Assembly: GCA_029006735.1 (NCBI GenBank)
Contig: JAQXGN010000057.1
Location: 1 to 33,858, forward strand
DNA: 33,858 bases
Direction of reading: 5' to 3'
DNA from: Caryophanales bacterium
GTDB lineage: Bacteria; Bacillota_I; Bacilli_A; RFN20; CAG-449
Numbering within the stretch: position 1 is the first letter of the stretch; each line of letters starts with the position of its first letter. Made by a program: the position numbers and the translations under genes. The notes below the pieces were generated by a model. That model was not told where the DNA came from. It did not search any database and saw only the letters and a list, made by a program, of their open reading frames with translations. Shown here in pieces: positions 1 through 7,781 of the stretch.

Positions 1-371
1 TCATATGGATATTTTTCATCCGTATTTTCTTCAACTGTAGTTTTTACTATATCTTCTCCAAGAAAACTATCTAATGCAGTAAAATACTCATTGAATTTTT
101 CTGCTTGTTCTTTTACGACTTGTTCTGAATCATCTTCTTTGTTTGAAGTTTTCTCCTCTTCATAAGTATTCCCTCTTACTGCTGATAATGTTCTTATCGC
201 TTTTGTGGTTACATTACTTCCTAATAACTTAACACTTGTTACTGCTCCTAGACCATATACATCATTTGGAGATGTTAAACCATTTGCTTTACTAGAACCT
301 CCACATGCAACCAATGTCAATGACATCCCCATAGATAAACATAAACCTATAAATAATAATTTCTTTTTCAC
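1..371 (-). CDS. Lipoprotein of unknown function, 3' part cut by window edge
   Basis: This frame is absent from the ORF track because it runs off the window. It starts at a GTG (371-369) preceded by AAGGAGG at a spacing of about 8 bases, and 123 residues are visible without a stop. The N-terminus is a lipoprotein signal: a KKK start, a hydrophobic stretch, then a lipobox ending LTLVAC followed by GGSS. The mature part is low in complexity at first and then strongly acidic (runs of E, K and D around residues 75-95). No domain is recognised. It would be exported and lipid-anchored outside the membrane. It sits downstream of nusG on the same strand but is separated from it by a strong terminator, so it probably has its own promoter. 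The lipoprotein call is secure; the function is unknown. Confidence 0.8.
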   Translation of the reverse strand, partial: MKKKLLFIGLCLSMGMSLTLVACGGSSKANGLTSPNDVYGLGAVTSVKLLGSNVTTKAIRTLSAVRGNTYEEEKTSNKEDDSEQVVKEQAEKFNEYFTALDSFLGEDIVKTTVEENTDEKYPY

Positions 372-477
372 TTTATTTCCCTCCTTAGTGTTTATCAAGA
401 GATTTCTCCCTTTCACTATAATCAACAAAGTAAGTATCAAAAATGTTGGTAAAAAATATTTTTTTCTTATGAACGCA

Positions 478-520
478 TAAAAAAATCCTCAACCATAAGC
501 AATCAGCATGGATGAGGATT
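478..520 (-). terminator. Rho-independent terminator of the rpmG-secE-nusG transcript
   Basis: On the minus strand an 8-bp stem (AATCCTCA pairing with TGAGGATT, 484-491 and 513-520) with an inner CCAT/ATGG helix is followed by a run of T. It lies 16 bases beyond the nusG stop and separates nusG from the lipoprotein gene. Confidence 0.88.
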
Positions 521-536
521 AAAAAATATAATAGAA

Positions 537-1088
537 TTAAATCTTTTCAATTTCTGAGAATTTTACATCGATTGATTGAGGTCTTCCGAAGAAGATAATA
601 GAAACAGTTGCTTGACCAAGAGAAGAATCAATAGATTCAATTGTTCCATCAACGCCTTCAAATGATCCAGAAAGAATACGTACAAGATCACCAACACTGT
701 AATTTGAATACATATCTTCATCAACCATACCCATTCTCTTAAGAACTGGTTCAATTTGTTCTCTTGTAACAGGGAATGGTTTAGCGTGTCCACCTGAAGA
801 ACCAACGAATCCAGTAACGCCTGGAGTATTACGAACAATATACCAAGCTTCATCTGTCATAATCATTTCAACAAAGATGTAACCTGGATATAAGTTTTTC
901 ATCTTGGTTTTACCCGTTGGAACACCATCTCTAATAACTGGTACTTCATGTTCTGCGACTAAAATTCTAAAAATATAATCTTGTAAGTTTTGTGTTTCTA
1001 CACGTCTTTCAAGATTATCTTTAACCTTGTTTTCATGACCTGAATATGTATTGACAACATACCATTGTTTTTCAATTTTATATTCCAT
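537..1088 (-). CDS. nusG: Transcription termination/antitermination factor NusG
   Basis: NusG binds RNA polymerase, controls pausing and termination, and couples transcription to translation. The 183-residue protein has the NGN domain at the N-terminus (WYVVNTYSGHE; LYPGYIFVEM; NTPGVTGFVG) and a C-terminal KOW domain (YSVGDLVRILSG...GVDGTIESID). Its length is normal for the family. The ORF track starts at a TTG at 1100, but the ATG at 1088 is the better start: it gives the expected NGN N-terminus and lies 5 bases after GGAGG. That GGAGG is inside the last codons of secE, so the two genes are translationally close (2-bp gap). Unlike in many Bacillota, rplK does not follow; a terminator and an unrelated lipoprotein gene do. 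Confidence 0.97.
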   Translation of the reverse strand: MEYKIEKQWYVVNTYSGHENKVKDNLERRVETQNLQDYIFRILVAEHEVPVIRDGVPTGKTKMKNLYPGYIFVEMIMTDEAWYIVRNTPGVTGFVGSSGGHAKPFPVTREQIEPVLKRMGMVDEDMYSNYSVGDLVRILSGSFEGVDGTIESIDSSLGQATVSIIFFGRPQSIDVKFSEIEKI

Positions 1089-1090
1089 AA

Positions 1091-1330
1091 TTACCTCCAA
1101 AATAACATAGAAATTAAGCGAACGCTTGATTCGGATGAACCAGCAAATTGGCCATCTAACATTTTTAATAATTGACCAACTAAAAGATCACTTAATGATA
1201 AAGCAATTGCTGAAACAACCATAACAATTAAAACAACACAAACAGAAGAAAGTAAGTCTTTTCTTGTTGGCCATCTAACCATCTTTGCTTGTTTCCATAC
1301 TCCTTGGAAATATTTTTTAATTTTATTCAT
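1091..1330 (-). CDS. secE: Preprotein translocase subunit SecE
   Basis: SecE clamps the SecYEG protein-export channel in the cytoplasmic membrane. The 79-residue protein has the family pattern: a basic amphipathic N-terminal helix with the conserved WPTRKDLL element (about residues 20-27), followed by a single transmembrane helix (SSVCVVLIVMVVSAIALSL). There is a C-terminal extension of about 25 residues after the membrane segment (GQFAGSSESSVRLISMLFWR), part of which may exist only because it carries the nusG ribosome binding site. The start ATG is preceded by AGGAGG, which overlaps the rpmG stop region. It sits between rpmG and nusG, the classic order. Confidence 0.95.
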   Translation of the reverse strand: MNKIKKYFQGVWKQAKMVRWPTRKDLLSSVCVVLIVMVVSAIALSLSDLLVGQLLKMLDGQFAGSSESSVRLISMLFWR

Positions 1331-1339
1331 AAGATCCTC

Positions 1340-1489
1340 CTATTTAGATTCTTTATGCATTGTCATCTCGCCACATTTTGGACAGAATTTTTTTAACTCT
1401 AATCTCTTAGATGCAGCTTCCTTTTTCTTAGTTGTAGTATAGTTTCTAGATAAGCATTTTGAGCATATTAAAATTATCTTCTCTCTCAT
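1340..1489 (-). CDS. rpmG: 50S ribosomal protein L33, zinc-ribbon form
   Basis: This gene is too short for the ORF track. The 49-residue product starts [10 protein letters not shown] and has the L33 zinc ribbon with two CxxC pairs (C9/C12 and C36/C39), i.e. the zinc-containing (C+) form. It is a component of the large ribosomal subunit. The stop is TAG at 1342-1340, and secE follows 9 bases later with its ribosome binding site overlapping the gap. The position directly upstream of secE-nusG is that of the rpmGB gene in Bacillus. A good promoter lies about 37-65 bases upstream. I read the sequence by eye; all four cysteines are present. Confidence 0.95.
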   Translation of the reverse strand: MREKIILICSKCLSRNYTTTKKKEAASKRLELKKFCPKCGEMTMHKESK

Positions 1490-1525
1490 CTAAATCACCA
1501 TCCTATTTTTTAACTTTGCGATAGA

Positions 1526-1554
1526 ATAATAACACATTGATTTTGATAAGGCAA
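1526..1554 (-). promoter_or_regulatory. Sigma-A promoter of rpmG-secE-nusG
   Basis: On the minus strand TTGCCT (1554-1549) and TATTAT (1531-1526) are separated by exactly 17 bases, and TGT immediately before the -10 makes it an extended -10. The predicted start lies about 30 bases before the rpmG ATG. Confidence 0.75.
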
Positions 1555-1566
1555 TAGTAATAAATA

Positions 1567-2598
1567 CTAATTTATAAAATCATTAAAAATACTGTATTCT
1601 TTCAAATTGTCTAATGAAGGTTGACGTTTTTGATTTTCTATTTCATGAACTAATTTAATCGTTAAGTCATTTATTGGTGAAGGGATATTAACTTCTTTTG
1701 CATAAAAAGAAACTACTCCATTAATAGCATCGATTTCACATTTCTTTCCTTCTAGTAAATCTCTCAACATACCTGAATTTGTCTTCTTATGTTTTCTCAT
1801 TGCAAAAGGTATTAACATATATGATATTTTTTGTTTGAATTTATTAGAATAATCAAAGAATTTGACTATATCATTTCCTTGGATTGGTTCTATTTTAATA
1901 TTATGCGCTTTTGCTACATTTATTATCTCTTTAATCATATATTGAACTAATAATCTTGATTTTCTATTCTTCGCTACTGTTCCAAAAGGAACTCCTAAGA
2001 CTGCAGAAAGACCAGAAAAAGAAGAATTGATTAATAATTTAGTAAAGCGATCTCCAATAAAGTTTTCTGAAACATTCACTTTTCCCATCAAAGATAACAA
2101 TTTAATGATTTCATTAAAATGTTTCTTACTTCTTCCCTTTTCAGTTAATGCACCTAAAGTAAATTCAAATGTATCAGGTGTTGAAGTTACTTCTACTACT
2201 CCAGGTTGATTAATTCTTGCTCCCCAACCTATAATGCATCCGTATGTGTTATCTTCTCCAATTATCGAAGAAATTAATCTTTCAGGTAATCCATTTTGCA
2301 TTGTGCAAATTACACCATCATTATTAAGATGAGATTTTAACATTTTTACGACATTCTCATTATCAATTTGTTTAGTTAGCAAAAAAATAATATCGTATTT
2401 CCCATCCATTTCTTCAACAGTTAAAGCATTAACTTTTTGCGTAAAATTAATATGACCAATTATCTTTGCCCCATTTTGTTTTAAGATTTGAACATGTTCT
2501 TTATTACGATTAATTAGATCTATTTCAACATTAGCTTTTGAAATGAAGGCACCAAGTACTGTGCCTAAAGATCCTGCTCCATATATTGCTACTTTCAC
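1567..2598 (-). CDS. Ketopantoate reductase family protein (PanE/ApbA)
   Basis: Members of this family reduce 2-dehydropantoate to pantoate with NADPH in coenzyme A synthesis, but many paralogues act on other substrates. The 343-residue protein has the Rossmann motif GAGSLG (residues 7-12). In the C-terminal domain it has the catalytic Lys in the TKLLIN block (K187, with N191) and the catalytic Glu in CEIDAING (E288). It is about 40 residues longer than E. coli PanE, mostly from a basic segment around 253-275. The start is a GTG with an AAGGAA sequence upstream. It is inserted between the sigH-like gene and rpmG, a place where Bacillus has no such gene, and seems to have its own promoter. No other pantothenate genes are in the window, so the substrate is uncertain. 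Confidence 0.8.
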   Translation of the reverse strand: MKVAIYGAGSLGTVLGAFISKANVEIDLINRNKEHVQILKQNGAKIIGHINFTQKVNALTVEEMDGKYDIIFLLTKQIDNENVVKMLKSHLNNDGVICTMQNGLPERLISSIIGEDNTYGCIIGWGARINQPGVVEVTSTPDTFEFTLGALTEKGRSKKHFNEIIKLLSLMGKVNVSENFIGDRFTKLLINSSFSGLSAVLGVPFGTVAKNRKSRLLVQYMIKEIINVAKAHNIKIEPIQGNDIVKFFDYSNKFKQKISYMLIPFAMRKHKKTNSGMLRDLLEGKKCEIDAINGVVSFYAKEVNIPSPINDLTIKLVHEIENQKRQPSLDNLKEYSIFNDFIN

Positions 2599-2624
2599 AA
2601 TTAATTCCTTCTTTCCTTATTAGA

Positions 2625-2653
2625 ATTATGCGCTAAAATAAACAAAACAACAA
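2625..2653 (-). promoter_or_regulatory. Probable promoter of the panE-like gene
   Basis: TTGTTG (2653-2648) and CATAAT (2630-2625) on the minus strand with a 17-base spacer, in the 67-base gap downstream of the sigma-factor gene. Confidence 0.45.
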
Positions 2654-2665
2654 GTCATATCTTCT

Positions 2666-3232
2666 TTACATTTTATTTGCATATGTTTTAATTTTCTTTC
2701 TTATTTTTTGAAGAACATTACTCACTTTTTTTCTCGAATAATTCTGTTTTTGAGAAATTTCATTATAAGAAAATCCCGCAATATACATTTTAAGGATTTC
2801 TTTCTCTACATCAGTAAAGTCATTTATTTGTTCAACAATTGAATAATAATCTATCTTTCTTTGAATATCATAATGTTCATCTTTAATTGAATCTTCTAAT
2901 AAATAATCATCATAAGGAAGATCAACTTTAAAAAGATTAATCTCAACCGAAGAAGAATGTTCCCTTAATACATTAGTTATCTCTCTAACATAAACAACAC
3001 TACTAAAAGAAAAAAATCCTCCATACCCTTGTACATAGCTATTCAATACTTTTAAAAATGATTTAATGTTCATTATCTTTATATCTTCATTACTGTATCC
3101 AATTCTAGTTAATAAAAATTCATATTTTTCTAATATTTTTCTCATTCTTTTATTAAAAATTGAAAAAAGGGAGTCAAACGCCTCCCTTTTACCTAATTTA
3201 ATATAATAAATGTATTCTTCCGTCTTCATCAT
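2666..3232 (-). CDS. Sigma-70 family factor in the sigH position
   Basis: The 188-residue protein is a sigma factor by its C-terminal region 4: from about residue 135 it reads FTDVEKEILKMYIAGFSYNE, then a helix-turn-helix ending QKIRKKIKTY. This resembles the LSDLERKVLVLYLDGRSYQE part of Bacillus SigH. The N-terminal half (region 2) is divergent, with only a general resemblance around LGKREAFDSLF and NEDIKIMNIKSFLKVLNSY. The gene lies between rlmB and rpmG-secE-nusG, where Bacillus has sigH, which supports a divergent SigH-type factor (competence or early-sporulation sigma). The ATG overlaps the rlmB stop by 4 bases (ATGA), so the two are translationally coupled; a second ATG follows at once. 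Target promoters cannot be read from the sequence. It could also be called ComX/SigX-like. Confidence 0.75.
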   Translation of the reverse strand: MMKTEEYIYYIKLGKREAFDSLFSIFNKRMRKILEKYEFLLTRIGYSNEDIKIMNIKSFLKVLNSYVQGYGGFFSFSSVVYVREITNVLREHSSSVEINLFKVDLPYDDYLLEDSIKDEHYDIQRKIDYYSIVEQINDFTDVEKEILKMYIAGFSYNEISQKQNYSRKKVSNVLQKIRKKIKTYANKM

Positions 3233-3954
3233 AATGGATTCCTTTTGTTATACACTTGCGCTAAAAGCAAGGCACATGCAACAGAAGCATTTAATGAATT
3301 AACATGTCCAACCATTGGGATTTTAACGATAAAATCCGAGTTCTTCAATAAAAGTGGAGAAATACCAAATCCTTCTGAGCCTATTATTAAAACTGTCTTC
3401 ATATTATAATCGACTTCACGATAATCAAGATTTGCCGATCCATCACTTGCAACAACCCAATAACCATTTTCTTTTAATTCTTTGATTGCTTGATTTAAAT
3501 TTGTAACCATAGCAACATCAACAAATTCAATTGCACCAGTTGATACTTTTGCAACTGTACCATTTAATTTAACGCTTCTATTCGCTCCAATGATAACTCC
3601 GTCTGCGCCAAAAGCATCTACACTACGTAATATTGCACCTAAATTATGTGGATCTTCAAGACTATCAAGAACAACAATACAAGGGTTTTCTTTATTATTT
3701 AATTTGTTTATTAATTGTTTTAAAGATAAATAAGTATATTCTTCTATTTCTGCAATAATTCCTTGATGATTGACATTACCAACTAAAGAATTTAATTCTC
3801 CACTAGATACAATCTTTGTTTTTATTCTTTTTTCTTTTAATAATTTTGAAATACGAGCATCTTGAAAATTACCGATTAAAAATACTTGTTTAATCGTTGT
3901 GTTGCGTTCTAACGCATTGGCTAATGTATTTTTACCATATATATAATTTTTCAA
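3229..3954 (-). CDS. rlmB: 23S rRNA 2'-O-methyltransferase, TrmH/SpoU family (RlmB type)
   Basis: RlmB uses S-adenosylmethionine to methylate the ribose of a conserved G in the 23S rRNA peptidyl-transferase region. The 241-residue protein has the N-terminal substrate-binding domain (about 1-70). It also has the three SpoU motifs: LEDPHNLGAILRS (motif 1, about 98-110), IGSEGFGISPLLL (motif 2) and SLNASVACALL (motif 3), which form the trefoil-knot cofactor site. The length is normal. It follows cysS by 16 bases and overlaps the sigH-like gene by 4 bases. In Bacillus, mrnC sits between cysS and rlmB; here there is no room for it. Ends in TGA, which shows that TGA is a stop codon in this genome. 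Confidence 0.92.
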   Translation of the reverse strand: MKNYIYGKNTLANALERNTTIKQVFLIGNFQDARISKLLKEKRIKTKIVSSGELNSLVGNVNHQGIIAEIEEYTYLSLKQLINKLNNKENPCIVVLDSLEDPHNLGAILRSVDAFGADGVIIGANRSVKLNGTVAKVSTGAIEFVDVAMVTNLNQAIKELKENGYWVVASDGSANLDYREVDYNMKTVLIIGSEGFGISPLLLKNSDFIVKIPMVGHVNSLNASVACALLLAQVYNKRNPL

Positions 3955-3970
3955 GATATGTCCCTCCTTA

Positions 3971-5311
3971 TTAAAGAATCTTTTTTTCTATAAGAGTTTT
4001 ACGATATTCATCTGCTGCTACAAAATCTTTATTTGTTCTTGCTTCAAGATATTTAGAATAAAGTAATTTATCATCTTCTGTTAAAATAACATTATTAAAT
4101 TCAAGTCCTAAAATATTAAACATCTTCTTTAAACTAAAATATTTAACTTTAATTAAATCTAAATCCATTGGCTTTGCTCTCAAAGCAACGTTTGATTCTT
4201 TAATTACTCGATATACTTCTGTTAATGCATTTGGAGTATTTAAATCATCACATAATGCTTTTAAAAAGCTTTCAACATCTAGTTCACCAGAATAATCATC
4301 AATTGATTGATCTGCTAGTTGTAATTGTACTGCTAACTTATTATATGTTTGTTCTAATTTATCTAATTCTTTTGCTGCAGAAAGAGCAAGTTCATCACTG
4401 AAATTAACTGGAGTTCTATAATATGAATTAACTAAGATATATCTAACTACATTTCCACCATAATGATTGATTAAATCTTTTGCTTGCTTAACATTACCTA
4501 AAGATTTTGACATTTTTACATTGTCAATATTAATAAATCCATTATGCATCCAATAGTTTGCAATCTTGTGTCCTTTTAAAGCTTCTTCTTGCGCTATTTC
4601 ATTTTCGTGATGAGGGAATTTTAAATCAAATCCTCCACCATGAATATCGATATGTCCATCTGGAATTAAAGAATTAATCATAACAACACATTCTGAGTGC
4701 CATCCTGGTCTTCCTTCTGACCAAGGAGAATCAAATTTGATTCCATCATCTGTTTTTTTCCAAAGAGCAAAATCCAGTGGTGATTCTTTTTTGCTATTTT
4801 CATCAATACGTGCACCTACTAATAAGTCTTCTTTTTTCATTTTTGATAAGCAACCATAGTCATCAATTTTGTTTACTCTAAAATAAACATCTCCATCAAT
4901 AACATAAGCAAACCCTTTTTTGACTAACTGATCGATAAAATCAATAATTAAATCCATAGTTTCTGTTACTCTAGGTTGATAATCGGGTTTTAAAGCATGG
5001 ACGTTTTCTCTATCTTCTTCAAAGGCGGCAATATATTTTTTCGCAATTTCTTTTTCGGAAATTCCTTCTAATTTTGCTTGTTTGATGATTTTATCATCAA
5101 TATCAGTAAAGTTTGAAATAAATGTTACTTTGTACCCTAATTCAATAAATAGTCTTCTCAAAACATCAAAGACTACAACTGGTCTCATATTTCCAAAATG
5201 AACATAATTATATACAGTTGGTCCACATACATAGCAAGAAACCTCGCCTTCTTTAATTGGGTGAAATGGTTCTATTTGATTTGTAAGGCTGTTATATAAT
5301 TTAATTTCCAT
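3971..5311 (-). CDS. cysS: Cysteinyl-tRNA synthetase
   Basis: Class I synthetase that charges tRNA-Cys. The 446-residue protein has the zinc Cys in CYVCGPTVYN (C29), the HIGH-like motif HFGN (38-41), the zinc-binding GWHSECVVM block, the IHGGGFDLKFPHHENE block and the KMSKS motif (about 265). The ORF track begins at a TTG at 5329, but this TTG lies within the ribosome binding site AAAGGA. The ATG at 5311 gives the N-terminus MEIKLYNSLT, which matches the family. It has its own extended -10 promoter just upstream; the short leader (about 27 bases) leaves no room for a Cys T-box. A C-terminal domain of normal size is present. Confidence 0.96.
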   Translation of the reverse strand: MEIKLYNSLTNQIEPFHPIKEGEVSCYVCGPTVYNYVHFGNMRPVVVFDVLRRLFIELGYKVTFISNFTDIDDKIIKQAKLEGISEKEIAKKYIAAFEEDRENVHALKPDYQPRVTETMDLIIDFIDQLVKKGFAYVIDGDVYFRVNKIDDYGCLSKMKKEDLLVGARIDENSKKESPLDFALWKKTDDGIKFDSPWSEGRPGWHSECVVMINSLIPDGHIDIHGGGFDLKFPHHENEIAQEEALKGHKIANYWMHNGFINIDNVKMSKSLGNVKQAKDLINHYGGNVVRYILVNSYYRTPVNFSDELALSAAKELDKLEQTYNKLAVQLQLADQSIDDYSGELDVESFLKALCDDLNTPNALTEVYRVIKESNVALRAKPMDLDLIKVKYFSLKKMFNILGLEFNNVILTEDDKLLYSKYLEARTNKDFVAADEYRKTLIEKKIL

Positions 5312-5344
5312 ATTTAAAAATCCTTTCAATAAAAAATCAAAGAT

Positions 5345-5350
5345 ATTATA
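5345..5350 (-). promoter_or_regulatory. Extended -10 promoter of cysS
   Basis: TATAAT preceded by TGA on the minus strand, set inside a 7-3-7 inverted repeat (ATATTAT-GAT-ATAATAT). The -35 region is poor, as is usual for extended -10 promoters. Confidence 0.55.
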
Positions 5351-5369
5351 TCATAATATTTTTTTATGA

Positions 5370-6029
5370 CTACTTATTTTTTACTATTTCTACAATATCG
5401 CTAAATTGTCTCAAAACATAATCAGGTTTGTATTGAAGTAGAAGTGAAATATCCCTAAACCCCCAAGTTACAGCCACTTTCTTAACTCCTAAATTATCTG
5501 CAGTTTTCATATCTGTGTCAGAATCACCAACATATAGAACTTCTTCCTTCTTTACAAATAATTCTTCAATTATATCATTTAAACTGGTTGGATCGGGTTT
5601 TAAAGGGACATTTATCCTTTGTCCTCGAACAATATCAAAAATAGATTCACCTAATAAGCTATTAATAATATATTTAGTATTCTCTTCAACTTTATTAGAT
5701 AATACTGCGATTTTACATCCTAATCGTTTTAACGCTAAAAGTCCTTCTTTTACACCATTATATGGTTTAGTATTATCTAGTTGATGGAGTCTGTATTGTT
5801 TAGAGAATTCTTTATAAACTTCTTCAATATCTTCATCATTAGCACTATATTTTGATAATGCACGTTTGCACAAAACTTTTGTACCTGAACCGATTAAACT
5901 CTTTGTCTCTTCTTTGTTAAAAGATATATCATATCCTCTATTCTTCATTGCTAAATTAATACTATTTGATAGATCTTGTAATGTGTCAATTAACGTTCCA
6001 TCAAGATCAAAAATAACTGCTTTAATCAT
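5370..6029 (-). CDS. HAD-family phosphatase (phosphoglycolate phosphatase/PpaX-like)
   Basis: A 219-residue haloacid-dehalogenase phosphatase of subfamily IA. Motif I is FDLDGTLIDT (residues 7-16, nucleophile D8), motif II is the VLSNK block (about 109-113), motif III the Lys in LKPDPTS, and motif IV is YVGDSDTDM (about 165-173). An alpha-helical cap lies between motifs I and II. The sequence is closest by eye to phosphoglycolate phosphatase (Gph) and pyrophosphatase PpaX; the substrate cannot be decided. It is 5 bases downstream of the pseudouridine synthase gene, so it is co-transcribed with it and ung. Confidence 0.85.
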   Translation of the reverse strand: MIKAVIFDLDGTLIDTLQDLSNSINLAMKNRGYDISFNKEETKSLIGSGTKVLCKRALSKYSANDEDIEEVYKEFSKQYRLHQLDNTKPYNGVKEGLLALKRLGCKIAVLSNKVEENTKYIINSLLGESIFDIVRGQRINVPLKPDPTSLNDIIEELFVKKEEVLYVGDSDTDMKTADNLGVKKVAVTWGFRDISLLLQYKPDYVLRQFSDIVEIVKNK

Positions 6030-6034
6030 TTTTA

Positions 6035-6907
6035 TTATCTTCCTTTCTTAAAATCGTTTGGTATTTCACAAGTAATATCAATGTGTTTTCCATCTATTGG
6101 GTTGTCTAAAGATACATGATATGAATGTAGTGCAACTCTATCAATGTATTTTTTGCTTCCTCCATAAAGTGTATCTCCTAATAAAGGGTGTTTTAAATAA
6201 GACAAATGAACTCTAATTTGGTGCGTTCTTCCAGTTTCCAATCTACACTTAATTAAAGAATAATCTCTAAACGACTCAACTACCTCATAATGTGTGATAG
6301 ATTCTTTTGCCCCTTTTGAACCAACACTGACCCTATATTTATTAGAAACATGTCTATCTCTTCCTATAGGTAAGTTAATGGTATCTTTATCCTTTTTTAA
6401 TGCCCCAGTAACAAGTGCTAAATATTCTCTTACGATTTCATGAGTTTCAACTTGATGATTAAGTAAAGAGAATGTCAAAAAATCTTTCGCAAAAACAACA
6501 ATACCGCTAGTTTCAAAATCTATTCTATGAATATATCTAATTTCTCTATTAATTCCTTTAGATAAATAATAATTTGCAATATAATTCACTAAACATTCTT
6601 TATTAGAACCATCCGAATGAATCAATAATCTCGATGGTTTATTGACAATAATAATTTGTTCGTCTTCATATAATATTTCAATGCTTTTATTAATAGGAAT
6701 ACAGTTTATTTTCTCGCTAAAACCTATAGATAATATGTCGTTTTCTTTAACATTATATTCTAAATTAACTGGGTATGAATTAATAAAGATTTGTTTAGAT
6801 TTTCGTATTTCTTCTATTTTTGGTTTGCCAACATAAAAAGACTTTAAAACTTCTTTAATAGTAAAGCCTTCATATAATTTACCAATTACCAATTCTACCT
6901 TATCCAT
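6035..6907 (-). CDS. RluA-family RNA pseudouridine synthase
   Basis: Isomerises uridine to pseudouridine in rRNA or tRNA. The 290-residue protein has an N-terminal S4-like RNA-binding region (about 1-65). The catalytic domain carries motif II YIHRIDFETSGIVVFAKD (catalytic D130) and the C-terminal LETGRTHQIRVHL block. The family usually has HRLD; here it is HRID, a mild change. The ORF track begins at a TTG, but ATG at 6907 is 5 bases after GGGAG, which lies in the last codons of ung. The gap to ung is 2 bases. RluA, RluC and RluD types cannot be separated by eye, so no symbol is given. Confidence 0.88.
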   Translation of the reverse strand: MDKVELVIGKLYEGFTIKEVLKSFYVGKPKIEEIRKSKQIFINSYPVNLEYNVKENDILSIGFSEKINCIPINKSIEILYEDEQIIIVNKPSRLLIHSDGSNKECLVNYIANYYLSKGINREIRYIHRIDFETSGIVVFAKDFLTFSLLNHQVETHEIVREYLALVTGALKKDKDTINLPIGRDRHVSNKYRVSVGSKGAKESITHYEVVESFRDYSLIKCRLETGRTHQIRVHLSYLKHPLLGDTLYGGSKKYIDRVALHSYHVSLDNPIDGKHIDITCEIPNDFKKGR

Positions 6908-6909
6908 AA

Positions 6910-7554
6910 CTACTCCCAATCAATCGGTGTTAAATTATTGCTTTGTAAAAAGTTGTTGATTTTACTAAATGGTTTTGAACCAAAGAATCCACGATAAGCA
7001 GATAAAGGTGAAGGATGCGCAGAAGTAATCACTAAATGATGTTCATTTGTAATAAAGGATTTTTTCTGAATAGCGTCATTCCCCCATAGTAAAAATACTT
7101 TAGGAGAATCATCCTTATTTAATTCTTCTATTACTCTAGTTGTAAAAATTTCCCAACCATGATTTCTATGTGATCCTGCTTCATGCTCTCTTACAGTTAA
7201 AACAGTATTTAATAAAAAGACTCCTTGTTTTGCCCAACTAGATAAATCGCCAGTTAATCTAGTAATTCCTAAATCATCATATAATTCTTTGTAAATATTA
7301 ATTAAGCTTTTTGGTAATGGTCTTCCATCAACAATAGAAAAAGCTAAACCATGAGCTTGAAATGGTTCATGATATGGGTCTTGTCCTAGAATTACAACTT
7401 TAATTTTATTGATATCATTAAATTTAAATGCATTAAAAATATCATCAAATGATGGATAGCACTTATGAGAATGATATTCATCACTAACATACTTCATTAA
7501 TTGAATATAATATTCTTTTTTGCTTTCTTCTACAATCAATTCTTCAAACGTCAT
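6910..7554 (-). CDS. ung: Uracil-DNA glycosylase, family 1
   Basis: Removes uracil from DNA at the start of base-excision repair. The 214-residue protein has the catalytic water-activating motif GQDPYH (57-62, D59), the NTVLTVREHEAGSH block, LLWGNDAIQKK, and the DNA-intercalating HPSPLSAYRGF motif (about 183-193). The length is typical of the family. The start ATG follows GGTGAG at a good spacing, with a TATAAT -10 (7577-7572) upstream. It is the first gene of the minus-strand run ung - rluA-type - HAD phosphatase. A second, unrelated uracil/hypoxanthine glycosylase is transcribed divergently from the same intergenic region. Confidence 0.96.
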   Translation of the reverse strand: MTFEELIVEESKKEYYIQLMKYVSDEYHSHKCYPSFDDIFNAFKFNDINKIKVVILGQDPYHEPFQAHGLAFSIVDGRPLPKSLINIYKELYDDLGITRLTGDLSSWAKQGVFLLNTVLTVREHEAGSHRNHGWEIFTTRVIEELNKDDSPKVFLLWGNDAIQKKSFITNEHHLVITSAHPSPLSAYRGFFGSKPFSKINNFLQSNNLTPIDWE

Positions 7555-7767
7555 TTTTACTCACCAAATTAATTATAAATAAAAGAAATACATAAAAGAA
7601 GAAAATTAATTATATTATTAATTTTAGTTAATCAAAATATATATCGTTGTTTAAGACATTAATACATAAATTATTAATAATTTTCATATAAAATAGTGGC
7701 TTTTTATCGTAAAAATAGACTGTTAAATCAAATTATCAATTATCTATTTAAGTTGTATATAAAATAG

Positions 7768-7773
7768 TATAAT
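7768..7773 (+). promoter_or_regulatory. -10 element giving a possibly leaderless mRNA
   Basis: TATAAT ends 8 bases before the ATG of the glycosylase gene and no Shine-Dalgarno sequence lies between them. The predicted start site falls within about 2 bases of the ATG. The rest of the 227-base divergent gap (7555-7781) is plain AT-rich DNA. Confidence 0.5.
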
Positions 7774-7781
7774 ATATAAAT

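Noticed and set aside
205-480. 91-residue plus-strand ORF at the left edge
   Set aside because: It overlaps the lipoprotein gene on the other strand, which has a lipobox and AAGGAGG; the plus frame has no family resemblance.
1490-1566. tRNA-Trp upstream of secE-nusG
   Set aside because: Many bacteria have a tRNA here, but this 77-base gap holds only the rpmG promoter; no cloverleaf or TTCGA arm is visible.
5312-5369. T-box leader for cysS
   Set aside because: The leader after the extended -10 is only about 27 bases; no specifier stem or T-box sequence fits.
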